Shown here: in pieces, positions 35,801-42,727 of the stretch
Layout: each line of letters starts with the position of its first letter
Position numbering within the stretch: the stretch's first letter is position 1
From: Bradyrhizobium zhanjiangense
GTDB lineage: Bacteria > Pseudomonadota > Alphaproteobacteria > Rhizobiales > Xanthobacteraceae
Reading direction: 5' to 3'
Assembly: GCF_004114935.1 (NCBI RefSeq)
Contig: NZ_CP022221.1
Coordinates: 7,709,001-7,773,000, forward strand
Length of the DNA: 64,000 bases
The notes under the pieces: generated by a model
What the model saw: the letters and a program-made list of their open reading frames with translations, nothing else
Database searches by the model: none
Told to the model about the DNA's origin: nothing
Position numbers and translations under genes: made by a program

Positions 35801-38800
35801 CGACGCGGCGGCTGGAAGTCGATCCCAAGGTGGCGCGCTTCGACATCACGCTCGAACTCGTCGAGGCCGACGGCCGTTTCACTGGCTTCTTCGAATACGC
35901 CACCGATCTGTTCGACGCGGCGACGATCGACGGCATGGCCGCCCAGTTCAAGACCCTGCTCAAGGCGGCCATCGCCAATCCGGAGCAGCGCATCTCGCGC
36001 CTGCCGCTGCTGACCGAAGCCGAACGCCGCCAATTGCTGGCGAAAAGCCGGGGCGTGCCGGCCAATTTCACCGTGCGCGGCAATTTGAGCGAACGCTTCG
36101 ATCGTCAGGTCAGGACGACACCGAACGCTATTGCGGTGTCGGACGGCCGCACGTCCCTGAGCTATCGCGAGCTTGGGCGCCGCAGTCAGGCGGTCGCGCG
36201 CTGGCTGGCCCGCGAAGGCGTTGGTGCCGAGAGCGTGGTCGCCTTGCTGGCGGAGCGCGGGCCCGACCTGCTCGCCGCGATGATCGCGGTGCAGCGCGTG
36301 GGCGCGGCCTTCCTCAATCTCGATCCCGACCAGCCGACGGCACGGCTCGCGACCATCCTCGGATCGAGCTGCGCCCGCGTGCTGCTGACCGGGCGGGCCC
36401 AGTCCGCCATGGTCGAGACGCTGCTCGATCCGCTGGTCGAGCGCATCCATGTGGCCGAGGTCGAAGACGTGATCGCGTTAGAGGCGACCAAGCCGGCCCG
36501 CGCCGCACCGCGCGCCGCCGCGAGCCTCGCTTATCTCGTCTATACCTCCGGGTCCTCCGGCACGCCGAAGGGCGTCATGATCGAGCAGCGCGGCCTGTCG
36601 AACCATCTGGCCTCGCTCATCTCCGAGCTCGGGCTCACGGCCAGGGACGTGATCGCGCAGACCGCGCCACAGAGTTTCGTCATTTCAGTCTGGCAGTTCC
36701 TCGCCGGTCCCATGGTCGGCGCCCGCGTGCATATCTGCGGCAACGCGACCGTGCGGGACCCGATCCTGCTGGCGCAGGAGATCGAGCGCGAAGGCGTCAC
36801 GGTGCTCGAGATCGTTCCCTCGCTGTTGCGGGTCGTCGTCGAACGGATGAACGAGGCGCAGGTCCAACGCGCCTTTTCCAAGTTGCGGCTGCTGATCTCG
36901 ACCGGAGAGCCGCTGCCCGTCGATCTCTGCCACGCCTGGTTCGCCCGCTGCCCGAAAGTGCCGCTGATCAACGCCTATGGCGCGTCGGAATGTTCTGACG
37001 ACGTCTCCCTGCATCGCCTGACCAAGGCGCCGGCAATCGCGACCGGCAACGTTCCGGTCGGCGCGCCGCTGCCGAACACCCAGCTCTACGTGCTCGATGC
37101 AAACCTCCAGCCGCAGCCGGTCGGCGTGACCGGCGAGCTCTGCATCGGCGGCGCCGGCGTCGGCCGTGGCTACATCAACGATCCCGCCCAGAGCCGGCAG
37201 CGTTTCATGCCCGATCCGTTCACGCGCCGGGCGGGCGCGCGGCTTTACCGGACCGGCGACCTCGCCCGCCGCCGCGCTGATGGCACGATCGAATGCCTCG
37301 GCCGCGCCGACCATCAGGTCAAGATCCGTGGCTACCGGATCGAGCTCAAGGAGATCGAGAACGTACTTGCCGAGCATCCGAGTGTGCACGCCGGCATCGT
37401 CGAGCCGCGTCGCGAGGCGAGCGGCGATATCAGGCTGGTCGCTCATATCGTCGCAAGGCCCGGCAGCACGAGCAGCGCCAGCGAGCTGCGCGAATTCCTG
37501 AAGGGCCGGCTGCCGGGCCATGCCATACCGTCCGCATTCCTGTTCCTCGATCAGGTGCCGCTCAATGCCCACGGCAAGCTCGACCGGTCTGCGCTGCTGG
37601 CGCCGGCGCAGCAGGACGTGTCCGGACCGGATGCGGCCGTACCGCCGCGGCGCTTCACCGAAAAGGCGCTCTCCGACATCTGGATCGACCTATTGAAGGT
37701 CGAGAGCATCAGTGTGACCGACAATTTCTTCGATCTCGGCGGCCATTCGCTGCTCGCGGGACAGGTGATGGCGCGCGTCGCACGTGCGCTCGGCGTGTCG
37801 CTGCCGATCAAGACCATCTTCGAGGCCCCGACGATCGAAGAGCTGGCCCGGCAGGTCGACGCGGCCGTAGCGGCGAAGCCGCGCAAGCCTGCCGCAAGCG
37901 GGATAAGGCAAACTGAAACGAGGCTGGCCGACCGCAGTCCTCCGACGCTCTCGATCGCGCAGGATCAGATGCTGCGGATCGAGCAGAACCTGCCGGGGCT
38001 GCCGCTGTTCAACCTGCCATTCGCCTTCCGCCTCAACGGCCCACTCGATCGGGACGCTCTGGCGCAGGCGATCGATGATATCGTCCGCCGGCACGAAGCG
38101 CTTCGAACCACGTTCAGCTGGAACGGCGAGGGGCCCGTCAGCCACATCGTCGCGCCCGGCACCCTCGGCCGCGTCCTGACCAATGAGGTCATCGGTGATG
38201 GTCTTCCCCACAACAACAAGCGACGCAGGGCCCTGGAGCTCAGGAAGATCGATCTCCTGATCGAGCAGGAAACCTATACTCCGATCGACACCACGCGCGC
38301 GCCGCTGTTGCGCGCCCGGTTGTTGCGACTCCACGACAACGATCACGTGCTGCTGCTGACGCTGCATCACGCCATCGTCGACGGCTGGTCGATCGGCGTG
38401 CTGTTCGAGGAATTGTCGAATCGCTATTCGGCGCTGGCCGGATATCCGTCGGTGCCGCTGCCGAAACGAGTGCCAGCCTTTTCGGACGTCGCGCGCTGGC
38501 AGCGCTGGTGGTGCGGCACCGACGCCGCCCGCCGCCAGGCCGCCGACTGGACGGAGAATTTGCGTGGCGCGGCCCCGCTCTTCGATGGCGAATCAAGACC
38601 GGGTGCATCCACCGGGCATCATCCGGTGAGCCTCGAGCGTGAGCTGATCGGCCGGCTCACGGCGTTCGCCGGCCGGCATAACGCTACGCTGTTCATGTGC
38701 CTTCTCACCGGCCTCAAGGCGCTGCTGCTGTCGCGGACGAGCCGCACCGACATCTCGGTCGCCACCGCCATGGCCAATCGCGCCCAGCCGGACACTGACC

Positions 38801-39288
38801 GAATCGTCGGCCCGTTCGAGAACACGGTGATCGTCCGCACCAAAATCACGCCGGAGCTGTCGTTCGTGCAAGCCTTGGCGCGGGTGCGCCAGAGCGTGCT
38901 GGACGCGCATGCCCGGCAGGAGCTGCCGTTCAACATCCTGGCCGACCATCTCGAGCAGGAAGGGGTAGATCCGGCCTCGCTGCTCCAGGTCTACTTCACC
39001 TTGCAAAATCCACTGCGCCAGCCGCTCGATCTGCCTGATCTCGCGACAGAATCGATCGGCAACATCGCTCGCGAGGGCCAGCCGGTGCTGCCGATCGACC
39101 AGACCTGGCTGTCACTGATGCTCAAGGAACGCCCGACCGGAATCACTGGTTCATGCAATTACAAGCGGGAGCTGTTAGACGGCCGCATGGTCGGCGCCTG
39201 GATGGAGGATCTCGTCGCGTTGCTGGCGGCGGCGATCGCGGAGCCCAGCGTGCCTCTCGGCAAATTGCTCGACCGCAGAGCAGCCTGA
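32830..39288 (+). CDS. Nonribosomal peptide synthetase, A-T-C-A-T-C, no thioesterase
   Basis: 2152 residues from ATG 32830 with AAAAGGGA upstream. A1 (about 30-520) is of the acyl-CoA/acyl-AMP ligase type (PLFHAHGL, MTEAASQ, VGRIKDVINRGG). T1 has the phosphopantetheine Ser570 in GADSL. C1 has the HHLVTDG active site at 759-765. A2 has YTSGSSGTPKG from 1238; at the position of Asp235 (GrsA numbering) it has Val1284 (SFVISVW), so a standard alpha-amino acid is unlikely. T2 has Ser1640 in GGHSL. C2 has HHAIVDG at 1846-1852 and ends the protein. Release probably occurs by C2 joining the chain to a free amine or alcohol. The product is unknown. Confidence 0.93.
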   Translation: MALSDIASGAKRESEGIGAETRSFAHIGGVLDFHARKMPAAPGLLAPGRPALSYGALGELIQQLVRTLRGLGIGPADRIAVALPRGADSALALIAVASSGACVPINPDLTADELQRYFSELKLTALVTRADMNSASRDVAKALDIAVIDFVPGPVNDLAGCKFIGPTIGPANASGTSRGDDDAFILLTSGTAARPKMVPLTHRNVCLSAHNAGRVLSLTSHDRLLNVLPLFHAHGLISGLLTALTAGSSVICTDGFDASSFFSWMRELQPTWYTAVPTIHRALLTAAEADPDRVRPSSLRVIRSASASLALAILEGLEATFGVPVLETYGMTEAASQIAANPFELRKVGSVGRAAGPEIAIMDETGRAVASGTHGEIMLRGPNMSRGYYNDAAATEAAFRNGWFRTGDLGYLDADGYLFIVGRIKDVINRGGQKISPLEVEEVLLSHPAVLEAGVFAVPHEKLGENVAAVVVLRPNSEASSEQLRQFARKRLAAYKVPSLIRSVTALPKGASGKVKRNALADLIATVEGGDEARLPRNALETQLAAIWAGLLELPQVGADQDVFALGADSLAVTQMRSRLRERFNVDFSFEDIFDCATVTALAARLETAASHREAAPPAWRKAIDANAPLSFQQQRMYLLSRLDPTNYNYNVAEVALLKGPVDVAALSAGLAAICVRHEALRSVFIERQGEPAQLVLQSPLQFERIKLKPCPADKRTAVIRREALKLAQHPFDLSHEPPLKVTLLSFDKTSHALVVNVHHLVTDGWSQRLFWEELAAHYAAAHKRSAAALPPPAFQYRDFALWQQSWAQTPAAKEQLDYWRTQLDGVTMLPLRTDRPRPEIWSGHGARHYLEFSKTLSADLRTLSQNQGVTPFMTLLAAFQCLLFRHTSHEDVATGSLIANRNQIESERLIGLFANTLILRNDFSGDPSFGEMLRRVRQVTLDAYRNQDLPIEEVLRALQVARRSDGNPLFRIMFILQNASIEAARFPGLSTRRLEVDPKVARFDITLELVEADGRFTGFFEYATDLFDAATIDGMAAQFKTLLKAAIANPEQRISRLPLLTEAERRQLLAKSRGVPANFTVRGNLSERFDRQVRTTPNAIAVSDGRTSLSYRELGRRSQAVARWLAREGVGAESVVALLAERGPDLLAAMIAVQRVGAAFLNLDPDQPTARLATILGSSCARVLLTGRAQSAMVETLLDPLVERIHVAEVEDVIALEATKPARAAPRAAASLAYLVYTSGSSGTPKGVMIEQRGLSNHLASLISELGLTARDVIAQTAPQSFVISVWQFLAGPMVGARVHICGNATVRDPILLAQEIEREGVTVLEIVPSLLRVVVERMNEAQVQRAFSKLRLLISTGEPLPVDLCHAWFARCPKVPLINAYGASECSDDVSLHRLTKAPAIATGNVPVGAPLPNTQLYVLDANLQPQPVGVTGELCIGGAGVGRGYINDPAQSRQRFMPDPFTRRAGARLYRTGDLARRRADGTIECLGRADHQVKIRGYRIELKEIENVLAEHPSVHAGIVEPRREASGDIRLVAHIVARPGSTSSASELREFLKGRLPGHAIPSAFLFLDQVPLNAHGKLDRSALLAPAQQDVSGPDAAVPPRRFTEKALSDIWIDLLKVESISVTDNFFDLGGHSLLAGQVMARVARALGVSLPIKTIFEAPTIEELARQVDAAVAAKPRKPAASGIRQTETRLADRSPPTLSIAQDQMLRIEQNLPGLPLFNLPFAFRLNGPLDRDALAQAIDDIVRRHEALRTTFSWNGEGPVSHIVAPGTLGRVLTNEVIGDGLPHNNKRRRALELRKIDLLIEQETYTPIDTTRAPLLRARLLRLHDNDHVLLLTLHHAIVDGWSIGVLFEELSNRYSALAGYPSVPLPKRVPAFSDVARWQRWWCGTDAARRQAADWTENLRGAAPLFDGESRPGASTGHHPVSLERELIGRLTAFAGRHNATLFMCLLTGLKALLLSRTSRTDISVATAMANRAQPDTDRIVGPFENTVIVRTKITPELSFVQALARVRQSVLDAHARQELPFNILADHLEQEGVDPASLLQVYFTLQNPLRQPLDLPDLATESIGNIAREGQPVLPIDQTWLSLMLKERPTGITGSCNYKRELLDGRMVGAWMEDLVALLAAAIAEPSVPLGKLLDRRAA

Positions 39289-39420
39289 TTTCAAGCCGGA
39301 GGAAAACGCCGGCTCGTCGAAGCTGTGAATGATCCAGTTGCATCTTGATTATTTGGCGCCACCGCGCAAGATTGTTCGCGGGCTTTGATTTGCACGATTA
39401 TTTTCAACCGGGGAAATGTT

Positions 39421-39594
39421 ATGGGTTTCATCAAATTTACGAAGAAGACCTCGCTCAGCGAGGAGGACCGCAAGGCACTGCGAGAGCTGCTCAACTTCGA
39501 GAAAGACAAGCTCAAGGTCGCGCTGAAGGATGTCGACGACAGCCTTAAGGCTCTGCGCGGGGCCAAGAAGAAATCCAGGAAGAAGAAAAAGTAA
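39421..39594 (+). CDS. Small Lys-rich helical protein between NRPS and PPTase
   Basis: 57 residues from ATG 39421, preceded by GGGGAAATGTT. The sequence is strongly helical and charged (SLSEEDRKALRELLNFEKDK), with a polybasic C-terminus AKKKSRKKKK. No family is recognised. It stands 132 bases after the NRPS and about 200 before the PPTase, all on the same strand. It could be an accessory or nucleic-acid-binding protein; nothing more can be said. Confidence 0.6.
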   Translation: MGFIKFTKKTSLSEEDRKALRELLNFEKDKLKVALKDVDDSLKALRGAKKKSRKKKK

Positions 39595-39796
39595 GCGTCG
39601 GCCGGGGACGCCGCGCGATTGTTTAAAAATCGACCGCTCGCCTGTCGAGTTGGGGTCTCGCACAAGCTTGCGTCTGTAAACCGGCCAGCAATCGACAAGG
39701 ATTCGCCCGAGTGGACCGCTAGAAGCGGTCTGCTCAATTGATTCTTGCGTCCCGCGCCGGGGGATTCCCTCCCGCCTGACGCCAAAGGCCTCATTG

Positions 39797-40528
39797 ATGG
39801 CAGACGACGGAATTGAACTGTTTGTCGGACTGATCGAGACCATCGACACGCCAGGTGCGATCGATGCGTGCCGACGCCTGCTTTCGGCCGACGAGCGGAT
39901 CCGCGCCGACCGTTTCATGTTCGAGCGGCATCGCCGGCAATATATTTTCGCGCACGCCATGCTGCGCATGGCGCTGTCGCAGGTCGCCTCCAACGTTGCG
40001 CCCTCCGACTGGTCCTTTGCGGCCGGCCGCTATGGGCGGCCGTTTGTCGCAGCGCCCAAGACCTCGACCGCGCTGCATTTCAGCCTGTCACATGCCGACG
40101 GCTGCGTCGCCTGCGTCGTGTCGCGGCATGAGGCCGTCGGCGTCGACGTCGAAACCGTATCCCGGCGCGTCGCGCCGTTATCCACCGCGCTTCGCTTCTT
40201 TGCCCCGGAGGAAGTCGAAGTCTTGCGCGGACTGCCCGAGCCCGACGCGATCGAGCGCTTCTTCGACTATTGGACGCTCAAGGAAGCCTACCTGAAGGCC
40301 AGGGGTTTTGGGCTCAATCTGCCGCTCGATGCATTCGCAATGCAGGTGTCACGCGCGGGCATCGAGATCAGCTTCAAGCCCGATATCGCCGACGATCCGC
40401 ATGGATGGCGCTTCTCGCTGTGCTCGCCATCGCCCTCACATCGCCTCGCGATCGCCGACGGCTCCCGTGCGGACGGCGGCCTTCCCATCAGCCGCAATGC
40501 CTGGCCGCTCCAGGAAGCGGCTGAATGA
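39797..40528 (+). CDS. 4'-phosphopantetheinyl transferase, Sfp type
   Basis: 243 residues from ATG 39797 (TTG 39794 precedes it in frame). The Sfp-type signature is present: VGVDVE (Mg-binding Asp) and FDYWTLKEAYLKARG (the W-x-x-K-E-A-x-x-K motif), with HFSLSHADG upstream. It loads coenzyme A's phosphopantetheine onto carrier proteins. Downstream of the NRPS on the same strand, it almost certainly activates Ser570 and Ser1640 of that enzyme. Confidence 0.93.
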   Translation: MADDGIELFVGLIETIDTPGAIDACRRLLSADERIRADRFMFERHRRQYIFAHAMLRMALSQVASNVAPSDWSFAAGRYGRPFVAAPKTSTALHFSLSHADGCVACVVSRHEAVGVDVETVSRRVAPLSTALRFFAPEEVEVLRGLPEPDAIERFFDYWTLKEAYLKARGFGLNLPLDAFAMQVSRAGIEISFKPDIADDPHGWRFSLCSPSPSHRLAIADGSRADGGLPISRNAWPLQEAAE

Positions 40529-40631
40529 CGACCTCGCGGCTGCGCGTCTGTCGATGCAATGACGCGTTTTCCGGCCTCTACCCGCATCCGCCTTCGCCAA
40601 GGCTTCTGGCAAGGGCGGCAAGAGGCGGAGA

Positions 40632-41657
40632 TCACCGCGCCTCTTCGAACCCTGCCAGCACCGAGGTCAGGTTCGCGCCCAAAATATCCGAGAGGTAGCC
40701 GCCCTCCTGCACGAATACGGTTGGCAGGCCCATTTTCGCGATGGCCTGGCCGATGCGGCGGAAGCCCGGCGTGGTGACGGCCAGTCCCTTCAGCGGGTCG
40801 TGCTCGGAGGCATCGAGACCGAGCGCGATGACGAGGGCGCCAGGCGCAAAGGACTCGATCGCCTTGCGCGCGACGTCCAGCGCCTGGATGTAGCCGTCAT
40901 CGCCGGTGCCGATGGCCAAGGGAATGTTGAGATTGGTGCCGAGGCCGGGGCCCTCGCCACGCTCATGAGCATAGCCCCACACGAACGGATAATACGCAAT
41001 CGGATCGGCATGGATCGAGATCGTGTAGACGTCCGGTCGCGCATAGAAGATGCCCTGCGTGCCGTTGCCGTGATGGACGTCGACGTCGAGGATCACGACT
41101 CGCTCGTGCTTCTGCCGCAGATGAGCCGCCGCGATCGCGCTGTTGTTGAGGAAGCAGAAGCCGCCCGCCATGTCGCGATAGGCGTGATGGCCCGGCGGAC
41201 GGCAGAGCGCATAGGTCGCATCCTCGCCGTCCATCACCATCTGCGCCGCCGTGACTGCGACGTCGGTCGCGGCACAGGTGGCCGCCCACGTGCCTGGCCC
41301 GATCGGCGCGGCGGTGTCGGCGGTGTGCCAGCCGAGCTTGCCGACGATGTGGGTGGGATAGGTCGCGGCGTGGCGCACCGGATGGATGTTGCCGATCATC
41401 TCCGGGCCGGAATCGCCGAGCGCCGTCCAGGCATCCCAGGCTTCGCTCAGGAACGACAGATATTCCGGGCTGTGGATGCGCGCGCGGGGGCCCTGCCCGA
41501 ATTTCGTCGGCTCGACCAGTTGATGCTTGCCATCCTTCAATCCCTTGAGCAGACGGTCGGCGCGCTCGGGCTGTTCGGTGGTGCGCTTGACGACACCGCG
41601 AACCAGGAAGAATTGCGGATCATGGCTGCGATGAAGTTCGGTATGAACGGCTTTCAC
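40632..41657 (-). CDS. Histone deacetylase/acetylpolyamine amidohydrolase family protein
   Basis: 341 residues. The zinc deacetylase fold is complete: GPGTWAATCAA, the His pair in DVDVHHGNGTQ, Asp in LGLDASEHDP, and the GGYLSDILG end. Class II-type bacterial members deacetylate acetylpolyamines or other N-acetyl amines. It is convergent with the PPTase gene. A link with the polyamine and amine genes further right is only suggestive. Confidence 0.88.
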   Translation of the reverse strand: MKAVHTELHRSHDPQFFLVRGVVKRTTEQPERADRLLKGLKDGKHQLVEPTKFGQGPRARIHSPEYLSFLSEAWDAWTALGDSGPEMIGNIHPVRHAATYPTHIVGKLGWHTADTAAPIGPGTWAATCAATDVAVTAAQMVMDGEDATYALCRPPGHHAYRDMAGGFCFLNNSAIAAAHLRQKHERVVILDVDVHHGNGTQGIFYARPDVYTISIHADPIAYYPFVWGYAHERGEGPGLGTNLNIPLAIGTGDDGYIQALDVARKAIESFAPGALVIALGLDASEHDPLKGLAVTTPGFRRIGQAIAKMGLPTVFVQEGGYLSDILGANLTSVLAGFEEAR

Positions 41658-41788
41658 TCAAACACTCCGTGGGTCGCATGCTCTTTGATGTGCCGCAGAG
41701 TCTTGATCTCCGCGGCGGCCAGATGCAAGCAAGAAGAATGCCGCCCCTGTCGCGTTGCCCTGCGCTGAAGGCAGATCGCACGTGATGC

Positions 41789-42727
41789 TCAGCAACGCCC
41801 GCGCTGAAGACAGTGCTCGCGGCCCTGCTGGTCGGTCCGGAAGGCCTCGATGAAGCCGCCCTGGCGCTGCGTGACGAAGACGGTCTTGCCGTCGCCACCG
41901 CCGAAGGCGAGATTGGTCGGCTCCTTGGCCCTCAGCGCGATCTCGCGCTCGACCGCGCCGTTGGGCTTCATCAACGCGATCGTGCCCTTGAGAATGCGCG
42001 CCACATACAGCCGACCGGTGACATCGGTGCGCAGGCCGTCGATGGTGTCGGGCTGGAACGACTTGACGAGCTTGGCGTCGAGGAGGTCGTTGCCCCGGAT
42101 GCCATAGGACCAGATCTGGCCGCTGCTGGATTCGCCGACATAGAGCGTCTTGCCGTCAGGACTGAGATCGATGCCGTTGGTAGTGCCCATCGCGCGCGGC
42201 GCCGCCATGACCTGGCCCTGCACCGATCCGTCCGCTGCCTTCGCGATGCGCCAGATGTGCCCCTCGCGGCCCTTCCAGTTCGGATCGCTCGCATAGATCG
42301 TGCCGTCGCGCGCGATCGTGATGTCGTTGGGCTGGTTCATCTCGTCGGAGTGAAACCAGAGGGACGGCTCTGTCGCTCCCTTCGGAATCGTGAAGACGTT
42401 GTGCTTCTTGTAGTCGGCAATGAACATGGTGCCGTTCCGATCGAAACGGATGGCATTGCCGACGCTGCCTTCGGGCAGCATCGTGAACGGCTCCGACGCT
42501 GCCCCGCCGGCTGGCAGCCTGCCGATGGTGCCTTGCTTGCCGAGATTGACCACGAAGAGGTTGCCGTCGAGGTCGGCGGCAGGCCCCTCGATGCCGAAGG
42601 TGTATTCGCCCGTCGGCGTCACCTGCGCGCTTTCAAACAGCTTGGTCTCGGCAGCGGCCGGCAGCGTCGCGACGAGCAAAATGCTACTGCACAGGCACCA
42701 GAAATTCCTGCCGGATGTAATAGCCAT
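41789..42727 (-). CDS. SMP-30/gluconolactonase-like beta-propeller protein, exported
   Basis: 312 residues. A signal peptide (WCLCSSILLVATLPAAAE) is followed by a six-bladed propeller with repeated blades: GPAADLDGNLFVVN, NAIRFDRNGTMFIADY, NDITIARDGTIYASD, NGIDLSPDGKTLYVGE and LRTDVTGRLYVA. SMP-30 proteins are calcium-dependent lactonases. Its first 44 bases overlap the end of the PQQ-type dehydrogenase gene, so the two are coupled and may act together in the periplasm on sugar or alcohol oxidation. Confidence 0.86.
   Translation of the reverse strand: MAITSGRNFWCLCSSILLVATLPAAAETKLFESAQVTPTGEYTFGIEGPAADLDGNLFVVNLGKQGTIGRLPAGGAASEPFTMLPEGSVGNAIRFDRNGTMFIADYKKHNVFTIPKGATEPSLWFHSDEMNQPNDITIARDGTIYASDPNWKGREGHIWRIAKAADGSVQGQVMAAPRAMGTTNGIDLSPDGKTLYVGESSSGQIWSYGIRGNDLLDAKLVKSFQPDTIDGLRTDVTGRLYVARILKGTIALMKPNGAVEREIALRAKEPTNLAFGGGDGKTVFVTQRQGGFIEAFRTDQQGREHCLQRGRC

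Noticed and set aside
39294..39314. AGCCGG/CCGGCT hairpin just after the NRPS stop as a terminator
   Set aside because: Only a six-bp stem with no T-run after it; it is not convincing, and the small downstream gene may be co-transcribed.
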